Shown in pieces: positions 1-3,471 of a stretch of DNA of 7,320 bases. The stretch is from an uncultured Eggerthellaceae bacterium (GTDB taxonomy: Bacteria > Actinomycetota > Coriobacteriia > Coriobacteriales > Eggerthellaceae). The position numbers were made by a program, and so were the translations under genes. Under the pieces are notes generated by a model. That model saw only the letters and a list, made by a program, of their open reading frames with translations, did no database searches and was not told the origin of the DNA. Within the stretch, counting starts at the first letter, position 1, and each line of letters starts with the position of its first letter. The stretch spans positions 1-7,320 of the forward strand of contig CAKUOV010000071.1 of NCBI GenBank assembly GCA_934670115.1, in the 5' to 3' direction.

Positions 1-125
1 TCTATGTACCTCACGGGAAGCGGGTCGTCCCTGCGGGTCGCCCACGACCTTACCCTGCCCACGTCCATGCCCAGCTCTTCGGCCATGCGCGGGGCGGACA
101 GCCATTCGGTGTATCCCTGCCACAT
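1..125 (-). CDS. Excisionase-like / MerR-type HTH DNA-binding protein, N-terminal part (truncated by window edge)
   Basis: An open frame on the minus strand begins with ATG at 125 and runs off the left edge, showing 41 residues that begin MWQGYTEWLSAPRMAEELGM. An AGGAGG ribosome binding site lies 5 bases upstream, which makes the start convincing. The pattern 'sapRMAEELGMDVGRVRSWATRRDDPLPVRYI' (only key parts: the MAEELGM helix, the VGRVRSWA recognition helix, then a short basic turn and P-V-R) is that of the small winged-HTH excisionase/AlpA-like proteins that bind element ends and direct excision. It lies 52 bases downstream of the XRE repressor on the same strand and may share its transcript. 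With the integrase at 3472 it fits an integrative element. A generic helix-turn-helix regulator is the main alternative, because the C-terminal half cannot be seen. Confidence 0.72.
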   Translation of the reverse strand, partial: MWQGYTEWLSAPRMAEELGMDVGRVRSWATRRDDPLPVRYI

Positions 126-177
126 CGTTCCTCCTTTCCCTGCCTCTCTTGAGAACCCTGCGGGGCGCGGCTTGCGC

Positions 178-357
178 CTAATCGAGCAGGTCGTCCACTC
201 TGCAACCAAGGATGGCGGCGACCTTGGCGAGCTTTCCCGCCGCGGCCTTCGCCGTCCCAGTGGACTCCCATACCTGAACCGTCCTGAAGGAGATTCCAGC
301 CAGCTTTGCAAGCTCTCGCTGCGATAAGCCAGCCTTCTTCCGCTTGTCTTTCAACAT
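178..357 (-). CDS. Small XRE-family HTH repressor (59 aa)
   Basis: The ATG at 357 opens a 59-residue protein ending with TAG at 178-180. It reads MLKDKRKKAGLSQRELAKLA, then a GISFRTVQVWES recognition helix, an alanine/lysine-rich helix, and the terminal motif ILGCRVDDLLD. This is a complete minimal five-helix XRE/Cro-type domain with no extra effector domain, so it probably acts only by binding operators as a dimer. A purine-rich AGAGGTGG site lies 6-7 bases upstream of the start. The gene is divergent from the YjzC-like gene at 476. The intervening A+T-rich gap holds a perfect 14-bp palindrome and a related copy (378-391, 408-421), the natural operators for this repressor. The excisionase-like gene follows 52 bases downstream, so this may be the switch protein controlling excision. 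The operator link is inferred. Confidence 0.85.
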   Translation of the reverse strand: MLKDKRKKAGLSQRELAKLAGISFRTVQVWESTGTAKAAAGKLAKVAAILGCRVDDLLD

Positions 358-377
358 GTCAAACCACCTCTCTTTAC

Positions 378-391
378 CACAATATATTGTG
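378..391. promoter_or_regulatory. Perfect 14-bp palindrome, putative operator O1
   Basis: CACAATATATTGTG is identical to its reverse complement. It lies 21 bp upstream of the XRE start at 357, inside the divergent promoter region, and contains a TATATT that could be the -10 element of the leftward gene. Autoregulation by the 178-357 repressor is inferred. Confidence 0.6.
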
Positions 392-407
392 TGTAATATA
401 TTTTAAT

Positions 408-421
408 CACATCATATTGTG
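408..421. promoter_or_regulatory. Imperfect copy of the palindrome, putative operator O2
   Basis: CACATCATATTGTG keeps both outer CACA/TGTG half-sites of the palindrome at 378-391. The two centres are 30 bp apart, about three helical turns, so bound dimers would sit on the same DNA face. The site lies just upstream of a TATGAT sequence (423-428), a plausible -10 box for the rightward YjzC-like gene. Confidence 0.5.
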
Positions 422-422
422 T

Positions 423-428
423 TATGAT
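423..428 (+). promoter_or_regulatory. Possible -10 box for the YjzC-like gene
   Basis: TATGAT matches the consensus at five of six positions and lies 48 bp before the start codon at 476. No good -35 box is seen (TTTTAA at 401-406 is the nearest, at 16-bp spacing). The putative operator 408-421 falls between them, consistent with repression by steric block. Confidence 0.35.
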
Positions 429-475
429 GCGCTTACGACAGGCATTACCCCTAGATAGAAGGGAGGTGATGACCG

Positions 476-646
476 ATGGCGAACAGCCCTTTGTACAAAC
501 CGGGTATGGATAACCGCCCAGCCGGAAAGTACAAGGAGGTCGGTTCACGCGGCGGCGCGGTTAGCAGCCCGCGCTCCGTGAAAATCGACCAAGGCGACCG
601 CCTTCCCCCGACACAGGAGAAAGGCCATCGCTGGGTGCGCATGTAG
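476..646 (+). CDS. YjzC-like small protein (56 aa)
   Basis: ATG at 476 follows a very strong GGAGGTGAT ribosome binding site (462-470) at 5-base spacing, and the gene ends with TAG at 644-646. The 56-residue product begins MANSPLYKPGMDNRPAGKY and continues with EVGSRGGAV, a P-R-S-V segment, GDRLPPT and a terminal HRWVRM. The order PG..., G-x-Y-x-E-V-G, GG-x-V, then GDRLPPT...G...W-V is the layout of the YjzC-like family of very short proteins known from Bacillus and many other bacteria. To my knowledge the family's function is unestablished. There is no membrane segment or signal peptide. The gene is the only rightward partner of the XRE repressor at 178-357 and appears to be under its operators, so its expression is probably tied to the element's switch. 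A hairpin 10 bases after the stop looks like its terminator. The family call is from memory of the motif order. Confidence 0.72.
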   Translation: MANSPLYKPGMDNRPAGKYKEVGSRGGAVSSPRSVKIDQGDRLPPTQEKGHRWVRM

Positions 647-656
647 CACCACGCCC

Positions 657-682
657 GCCCCGAGCGTCATCGGGGCATTCTT
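657..682 (+). terminator. Probable terminator of the YjzC-like gene
   Basis: A perfect 7-bp GCCCCGA/TCGGGGC stem with a 6-base loop is followed by ATTCTT. It begins 10 bases after the stop codon. The U-tract is short, so termination may be incomplete. Confidence 0.5.
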
Positions 683-786
683 CGCCGCGCCCCGCGGGAT
701 TCTCAAGATTCGTAATTTCCTCACCCCTTTCGGGGTCTCAAGCCGCTATGTCCGCCACTTCGCGTGGCTCTTTGTCAAGGTGCTCC

Positions 787-873
787 ATTCGGGCATGTGG
801 GATGCTCGCGGGTGTTACATTGGTCTCAGCTCAAAATCCTTGTGGAGGATGCGAGCACCCCGCGTGCCCGAAT
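787..873. repeat. Long inverted repeat with 23-nt arms and a nested hairpin
   Basis: Arm 787-809 pairs with 851-873 over 23 positions: 20 Watson-Crick pairs, two T-G wobbles and one mismatch on the plus strand. The arms begin and end with ATTCGGG and CCCGAAT. The 41-nt interior holds a second stem, ATCCT/AGGAT (836-840, 846-850). The wobble-compatible changes suggest that an RNA fold rather than the DNA sequence is kept. A GTTTT run follows on the plus strand. Confidence 0.6.
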
Positions 874-883
874 GTTTTGGTTC

Positions 884-1048
884 CTACCCTCGCCCGCTAA
901 GCGCGAGGCCGACGGCGACTCCGATGAGGGCGATGCCGAATATCCAACCGAATACCCACATCGTGCCGCCATACTGGACTGCCGCAGCGACCGACAGGGC
1001 ACACGCGGCGACCCCGACGAGGGCAGCCGCGAAAACGCGGTCTCTCAT
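884..1048 (-). CDS. Small two-helix membrane protein (54 aa), coupled to the upstream XRE gene
   Basis: The start chosen is the ATG at 1048, whose ATGA overlaps the TGA stop of the XRE gene by four bases, the classic layout for translational coupling. An in-frame ATG at 1066 would give six more residues but lies deeper inside the XRE gene. The product begins MRDRVFAAALVGVAAC and has two hydrophobic helices, about residues 5-24 and 30-52, joined by a short QYGGT turn. It has almost no soluble part and ends in LSGRG. I do not recognise a family. Its position mirrors the rightward half of the locus, where an XRE gene is also followed directly by a two-helix membrane protein. A membrane anchor, sensor or small pore linked to the adjacent regulator is possible but unproven. 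Possible alternative: a holin-like protein. Confidence 0.6.
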   Translation of the reverse strand: MRDRVFAAALVGVAACALSVAAAVQYGGTMWVFGWIFGIALIGVAVGLALSGRG

Positions 1049-1263
1049 CGTTTCGGCCACCCGCACAGGTCGTTAGGCGTGCAGCCAAGAGCCTTTGCTA
1101 AAGAGCAAGCCGCCTCAAGCAACGGCTGACTTGCGCCAGTCTCGTAATTCTTGACAGACGCCGAGCTGATGCCAGCAGCTTCCGCCAGATCCTCCTGGCT
1201 CATTCGTGCCTCTGCACGAAGCACTTTCATGCGGTGCGCGATTGTTTCTTTCAAATTTGACAT
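1045..1263 (-). CDS. XRE-family HTH regulator (72 aa)
   Basis: The ATG at 1263 follows GGAGGTGAGGAA, so this start is preferred over an upstream in-frame start at 1299 that would add 12 residues including the site itself. The 72-residue product has the full HTH_3 domain: MSQEDLAEAAGISSASVKNY (about residues 22-41) covers helices 2 and 3, followed by ETGASQP and a helix ending ALGCTPNDLCGW, then PKR. It has no effector domain. The gene is divergent from a second XRE gene at 1484, and the 11 residues LGCTPNDLCGW are identical in both proteins. The coding DNA there matches at 32 of 33 bases. A good sigma-70-type promoter with operator-like inverted repeats lies upstream (1386-1413). The transcript would have a 5' leader of about 115 bases with two perfect hairpins. 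The gene is coupled to a small membrane protein gene by an ATGA overlap. Confidence 0.88.
   Translation of the reverse strand: MSNLKETIAHRMKVLRAEARMSQEDLAEAAGISSASVKNYETGASQPLLEAACSLAKALGCTPNDLCGWPKR
1057..1089 (-). repeat. 33-nt inverted repeat, left copy (inside XRE gene 1045-1263)
   Basis: This stretch, read on the minus strand, matches 1640-1672 on the plus strand at 32 of 33 bases. Both copies encode LGCTPNDLCGW in the same reading phase. The rest of the two genes shows only ordinary HTH-family similarity. Confidence 0.85.
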
Positions 1264-1296
1264 TTCCTCACCTCCATAAAGGCATTGAGCGCGTTT

Positions 1297-1326
1297 CACA
1301 GCTCTTGGCGTTAGTCAAGAGCTGTG
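1297..1326. promoter_or_regulatory. Perfect 11-bp inverted repeat in the leader of the leftward XRE gene
   Basis: CACAGCTCTTG and its exact reverse complement are separated by 8 bases. In the leftward transcript this would be a strong stem-loop 34 bases before the start codon at 1263. It could be an attenuator, an mRNA-stability element or a repressor site; it has no U-tract. Confidence 0.6.
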
Positions 1327-1327
1327 C

Positions 1328-1357
1328 CAGAATTCGGTAGAACAATATCGAATTCTG
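1328..1357. promoter_or_regulatory. Perfect 9-bp inverted repeat
   Basis: CAGAATTCG and CGAATTCTG flank a 12-base spacer. The repeat lies one base from the preceding hairpin and four bases from the 13-bp palindrome. The CGAATT half-site also occurs in that palindrome, which points to a shared DNA-binding protein. Confidence 0.55.
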
Positions 1358-1361
1358 AACA

Positions 1362-1374
1362 TACGAATTTCGTA
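1362..1374. promoter_or_regulatory. 13-bp palindrome, putative XRE operator
   Basis: TACGAATTTCGTA is a perfect palindrome around a single central T. It lies just downstream of the predicted start point of the leftward transcript. The TACGAA/TTCGTA half-sites recur at 1393-1398 and 1429-1434. Confidence 0.6.
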
Positions 1375-1385
1375 GGTTATTTCAT

Positions 1386-1413
1386 ATATTAATACGAAAA
1401 CAGTATATGTCAA
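1386..1413 (-). promoter_or_regulatory. Leftward promoter of the XRE/membrane-protein pair
   Basis: On the minus strand a perfect TTGACA (-35, at 1408-1413) is followed after 16 bases by TAATAT (-10, at 1386-1391). The operator-like half-site TACGAAAACAG (1393-1403) occupies the spacer between the two boxes, so a bound repressor would block polymerase. Confidence 0.55.
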
Positions 1414-1434
1414 CATAAAAGTTCTGTTTTCGTA
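1393..1434. promoter_or_regulatory. Perfect 11-bp inverted repeat with 20-base spacer, putative divergent operator
   Basis: TACGAAAACAG (1393-1403) and CTGTTTTCGTA (1424-1434) are exact reverse complements. The left arm lies within the leftward promoter. The right arm lies upstream of a TAGAAT sequence (1456-1461), a candidate -10 box for the rightward XRE gene. Each arm could be a site for one dimer, giving coordinated control of both directions. Confidence 0.6.
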
Positions 1435-1483
1435 GATTTTTGTATACGTAGTTGGTAGAATGTTTAACTATGGAGGTATGAAA

Positions 1484-1858
1484 ATGTACAAGCTTCGATT
1501 ACGCGACATAAGAAGAAGGAAAGGTCTCACGCAGGCAGAGCTTGCCGCCATGGTTGACGTAAGCGAGAGGGTGCTTGGCGCATGGGAGCGCGAAGAGACA
1601 GCCATAACCCTCGAAGACGCCGCACGCTGCGCGGTTTCGCTTGGCTGCACGCCAAACGACCTGTGCGGGTGGGACGGCGACGGTGTTGCCACATCCTTCT
1701 CCGATGGCGGCCAAACCGCCCTCAACGGCTACTACGAGTCTATGAACGACCAAGGACGGGAAACGCTCGTGCAGACAGCAAGGCTTATGAGCGGATCACC
1801 CGACACGCGAATTCAAAAAGACAGGCCCGAACGTGTACGAGTTCAGGAGGCGGTGTAG
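1484..1858 (+). CDS. XRE-family HTH regulator with C-terminal extension (124 aa)
   Basis: The ATG at 1484 lies 7 bases after a GGAGG site (1472-1476). The ATG at 1460 precedes that site and the one at 1478 is too close to it, so 1484 is preferred. The 124-residue product begins MYKLRLRDIRRRKGLTQAEL and has a standard HTH domain through about residue 62: DVSERVLGAWE is the recognition helix, ending in SLGCTPNDLCGW. After this comes a charged, hydrophilic tail of about 60 residues (GYYESMNDQGRETLVQTARL, a helix typical of XRE proteins, then an Arg/Lys-rich end) that the leftward paralogue lacks. The tail probably mediates dimer or partner contact. The next gene starts immediately after the stop with no gap, so the two are likely translated together. 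Control by the divergent TACGAA operators is inferred. Confidence 0.88.
   Translation: MYKLRLRDIRRRKGLTQAELAAMVDVSERVLGAWEREETAITLEDAARCAVSLGCTPNDLCGWDGDGVATSFSDGGQTALNGYYESMNDQGRETLVQTARLMSGSPDTRIQKDRPERVRVQEAV
1640..1672 (+). repeat. 33-nt inverted repeat, right copy (inside XRE gene 1484-1858)
   Basis: This is the partner of 1057-1089 on the opposite strand, with one difference (A here, T there). It encodes LGCTPNDLCGW. The two copies bound about 550 bp containing both HTH domains and all the shared operators. Confidence 0.85.
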
Positions 1859-2212
1859 GTGAAGCACGCCGAGCTCATCTCCTTGGGAGTTACCGGGGCG
1901 TCCCTGTTCTTCGGTGCCTTCGTCGGCGCCGATTGGATATCGTCCGGAGGCGGGAACCCGATGGCTCTGACCGCTTGGACGCTCGCCGCGCTGTCGTTCG
2001 GAGCGAGTATCGGGTTTTACTTGGGCAAGGCGAGCCTTCAAGAGCAGGAAAGCAAACTAACCGAGCTTCGAGTTGAGAACGCGGCATTGAGGGCGAATGC
2101 GGCAAGATCCACCAAGCCAGAGCTGTCATACTCGGATGCACAGCATCTCAAAGAAGATATCGCATCGTCGGTTTCGCCGATAAGTATCGAGTATATCGAA
2201 AACCTGAAATGA
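1859..2212 (+). CDS. Two-helix membrane protein with cytoplasmic coiled coil (117 aa)
   Basis: A GTG start at 1859 directly abuts the TAG of the XRE gene. AGGAGG at 1845-1850 gives 8-base spacing. The 117-residue product has a first hydrophobic helix at about residues 5-27 (LISLGVTGASLFFGAFVGAD), a glycine-rich turn, and a second at about 35-58. A coiled coil of about 60-80 follows, with L60, L67 and N74 in one heptad position and L70 and L77 in another, then a polar tail. Both helices probably form a hairpin with N- and C-termini in the cytoplasm. I recognise no family. The adjoining XRE gene, and the same XRE-plus-membrane arrangement on the other side, suggest it works with or under the regulator, perhaps as a membrane tether or a small effector. 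No catalytic motif is visible. Confidence 0.72.
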   Translation: MKHAELISLGVTGASLFFGAFVGADWISSGGGNPMALTAWTLAALSFGASIGFYLGKASLQEQESKLTELRVENAALRANAARSTKPELSYSDAQHLKEDIASSVSPISIEYIENLK

Positions 2213-2447
2213 TGGAACGACTGGCGTGACCGTCATCGGGCGCGTGGTGTACTACGTGCTGCCCGACACCTGGCAGTTCTGACTATCTAGTGGCGGTATC
2301 TAGTTAAGCGCTTACGAGTGCGGCAAGGAAATATCTGAAAGAATTGCAACAACCGAAAAGGAACCACTACTCATAACAGATACTTTTCTATTTGCTATAT
2401 ACACATATTATTATATTTGTTATAATGAAATCGTTGAAGGGAGCGAG
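2213..2447. other. Intergenic stretch before hicA
   Basis: No convincing gene is seen. A short GTG frame at 2226-2280 would read VTVIGRVVYYVLPDTWQF and stop; it has no ribosome binding site and could be the remnant of a longer gene end. The stretch also has TATCTAGT twice as a direct repeat (2284-2291, 2297-2304), the 10-bp palindrome TAAGCGCTTA (2305-2314), and an A+T-rich promoter region from about 2380. Confidence 0.5.
2398..2426 (+). promoter_or_regulatory. hicAB promoter
   Basis: A perfect TATAAT (2421-2426) with an extended TG (2418-2419) lies 17 bases after TATACA (2398-2403) and 22 bases before the hicA start. ATTATA (2410-2415) is an inverted partner of the -10 box and may form part of the HicB operator, as HicB antitoxins with a ribbon-helix-helix domain typically repress their own promoter. 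Confidence 0.6.
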
Positions 2448-2645
2448 ATGAAAAGCTACTCATCGAGGGAGGTCATCAAGCTTCTCGCCGAGGATGGTTG
2501 GTACGAGGTGAACGTGGTCGGGAGCCACCACCAATACAAGCATCCCACGAAGCCAGGGCGCGTGACGGTGAAGCATCCCGACAAGGACATACCGCCGAAA
2601 ACGCTCAAGAGCATAGAGAAGCAGGCAGGGCTGCTATTCGAATAG
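2448..2645 (+). CDS. hicA: HicA-type mRNA interferase toxin (65 aa)
   Basis: ATG at 2448 follows AAGGGAG. The 65-residue product is of normal HicA length and has the family layout: an N-terminal helix with SSREVIKLLAEDGW, then the signature GSHHQYKHP (residues 25-33), then GRVTVKHP and a terminal helix DIPPKTLKSIEKQAGL. HicA has a double-stranded-RNA-binding fold and cleaves mRNA without ribosome dependence; the histidine of the GSH motif (H27) is the catalytic residue. All key parts are intact, so the toxin should be active. It lies first in a two-gene operon with the HicB antitoxin 34 bases downstream. In this element the pair probably acts as an addiction or anti-phage module. A hairpin between the genes may tune the toxin/antitoxin ratio. 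Confidence 0.93.
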   Translation: MKSYSSREVIKLLAEDGWYEVNVVGSHHQYKHPTKPGRVTVKHPDKDIPPKTLKSIEKQAGLLFE

Positions 2646-2647
2646 CA

Positions 2648-2661
2648 GCCCCTCCCGGGGC
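2648..2661 (+). other. Short hairpin between hicA and hicB
   Basis: GCCCC/GGGGC with a 4-base TCCC loop starts 2 bases after the hicA stop. There is no U-tract, so it is more likely an RNA-processing or translation-tuning element than a terminator. Confidence 0.35.
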
Positions 2662-2679
2662 GAAGAGAAAGGAAAAGAG

Positions 2680-3084
2680 ATGAAGAACGCAGACCGGTAC
2701 TTCTATCCCGCCGTGTTCACCTACGAGGAAGGCCGCGAGATCGCGGTGACGTTCCCCGATCTTGGCGTTGCGACCAGCGGGACGGACGATGACGACGCCC
2801 TGCTGTCGGCGCGCGAGCTGCTTGGATGCGTCATTTACGGAATGGAAGAGGACGGGGATGAGCTTCCCGCGCCCACGCCCCTGTCCGACGTCGAGCTTGA
2901 GCCTGGCGAGAGCACCGCGCTGGTGGACGTATACATGCCCACGGTGCGCCTAGCGCAGGAGAACAAGGCCGTGAACCGCACCGTCACGCTTCCCGCGTGG
3001 CTGAACGCGCTGGCGGTGGAGCGGGGCGTGAACTTCTCCCAGACCATGCAAAGCGCCATCAAGGCGCAGCTCGGAATCGCGTAG
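2680..3084 (+). CDS. hicB: HicB-type antitoxin with C-terminal ribbon-helix-helix domain (134 aa)
   Basis: ATG at 2680 follows a weak AAAGGAAAAGAG site. The 134-residue product has the HicB core at about residues 7-65: YFYPAVFTYEEGREIAVTFP, then DLG and the helix DALLSARELLGCVIYGMEEDG, then ELPAPTPL. This is the partial RNase H-like fold that binds and covers the HicA active site. Residues about 97-134 (NRTVTLPAWLNALAVERGVN, then FSQTMQSAIKAQL) form a ribbon-helix-helix DNA-binding domain, the HicB subtype that autorepresses the operon. The gene is 34 bases downstream of hicA. The toxin-first order and the weak ribosome binding site are compatible with conditional control in which HicB relieves or sustains its own repression. 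The domain calls are from motif recognition. Confidence 0.93.
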   Translation: MKNADRYFYPAVFTYEEGREIAVTFPDLGVATSGTDDDDALLSARELLGCVIYGMEEDGDELPAPTPLSDVELEPGESTALVDVYMPTVRLAQENKAVNRTVTLPAWLNALAVERGVNFSQTMQSAIKAQLGIA

Positions 3085-3089
3085 CCTCG

Positions 3090-3112
3090 GTTGTCAAAGG
3101 AATTTTGACAAC
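3090..3112. repeat. Perfect 9-bp inverted repeat after hicB
   Basis: GTTGTCAAA and TTTGACAAC are separated by 5 bases and begin 5 bases after the hicB stop. It may end hicAB transcription, but no U-run follows. The TTGTCAA/TTGACAA arms also resemble paired protein-binding half-sites. Confidence 0.5.
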
Positions 3113-3147
3113 TGGAAAATGGGCGGTCGAACCGCAGAAAGAAAAAA

Positions 3148-3173
3148 CCATTTTGCCAACCTCGGCAAAATGG
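3148..3173. repeat. Perfect 10-bp inverted repeat
   Basis: CCATTTTGCC and GGCAAAATGG flank a 6-base loop. An A-run (GAAAAAA) precedes it, so read on the minus strand this has the form of an intrinsic terminator with a U-tract. Confidence 0.5.
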
Positions 3174-3290
3174 CATGACGAAAGGGACGGAAAGAACAAC
3201 CCACAAGGAAACCTTGTCGGTTCGCTCGGAAGGCAATAGAAAAAGCGGCTTCGCTTAGGTATCTCTCCGTTCGCGTCCCCGCCGTCGTAA

Positions 3291-3314
3291 CACCTGCATT
3301 TTACACCGCAGGTG
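3291..3314. repeat. Perfect 7-bp inverted repeat
   Basis: CACCTGC and GCAGGTG are separated by a 10-base A+T-rich spacer. No T-run follows on either strand. Confidence 0.45.
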
Positions 3315-3362
3315 CGAATCGGTCAAAGAAGCGGATAAACACGGTTAGAGCCTGGTAAACAT

Positions 3363-3386
3363 CATTTTCGTGACGCCACGAAAATG
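3363..3386. repeat. Perfect 10-bp hairpin before the integrase
   Basis: CATTTTCGTG and CACGAAAATG have a tight 4-base ACGC loop, followed by GGTTT. It overlaps the alternative integrase start at 3370, one reason to prefer the later start at 3472. A terminator insulating the integrase gene is possible. Confidence 0.5.
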
Positions 3387-3390
3387 GTTT

Positions 3391-3416
3391 CAAACCCCTC
3401 GATTTCGACGGGTTTG
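3391..3416. repeat. Hairpin CAAACCC/GGGTTTG with inner TCG/CGA stem
   Basis: Seven outer pairs, one C-C mismatch and three inner pairs close a 4-base ATTT loop. It begins 4 bases after the preceding hairpin. Confidence 0.45.
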
Positions 3417-3431
3417 GGAAAGCGCGCCCAA

Positions 3432-3452
3432 CTGTTGCAGTAAGTGCAACAG
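3432..3452. repeat. Perfect 8-bp hairpin just upstream of the integrase ribosome binding site
   Basis: CTGTTGCA and TGCAACAG have a 5-base loop and end 10 bases before the AGGAGG site. A folded leader here could limit integrase translation. Confidence 0.5.
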
Positions 3453-3471
3453 CTCACGGGAAGGAGGAAGC

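Larger units (their letters stand above)
647..883. other. Non-coding, hairpin-rich stretch between convergent genes
   Basis: No credible gene is seen. The stretch contains four inverted repeats in a row: 657-676 (7-bp stem), 723-736 (ACCCC/GGGGT), 754-768 (GCCAC/GTGGC followed by TCTTT) and the long 787-873 structure. It separates the rightward YjzC-like gene from the leftward XRE/membrane-protein pair, so bidirectional termination is one plausible job. Confidence 0.6.
3085..3471. other. Non-coding region upstream of the integrase, packed with inverted repeats
   Basis: No gene is supported. Six perfect inverted repeats occur: 3090-3112, 3148-3173, 3291-3314, 3363-3386, 3391-3416 and 3432-3452, plus weaker ones at 3123-3135 (GCGGT/ACCGC) and 3243-3256 (AAGCG/CGCTT). 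It could hold integrase or excisionase arm sites, a transcriptional insulator or a replication/transfer origin. Confidence 0.6.

Noticed and set aside
50..271. A 73-aa minus-strand frame at the left edge
   Set aside because: It is in another frame over the excisionase-like and XRE genes, both of which have better starts and recognisable domains.
647..883. A CRISPR array as the explanation for the repeated hairpins here or at 3090-3452
   Set aside because: The stems differ from one another in sequence, and there is no direct repeat with regular spacers and no cas gene.
764..1129. A 121-aa plus-strand frame
   Set aside because: It runs antisense through the XRE and membrane-protein genes and the 787-873 structure, with no start signal.
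2835..3236. A 133-aa minus-strand frame opposite hicB
   Set aside because: It is a shadow of hicB and the following inverted repeats, with no ribosome site.
3370..3471. A longer integrase start at GTG 3370
   Set aside because: The added 34 residues are encoded by three near-contiguous hairpins, lack a ribosome site and look unlike an integrase N-terminus; GTG at 3472 has AGGAGG.
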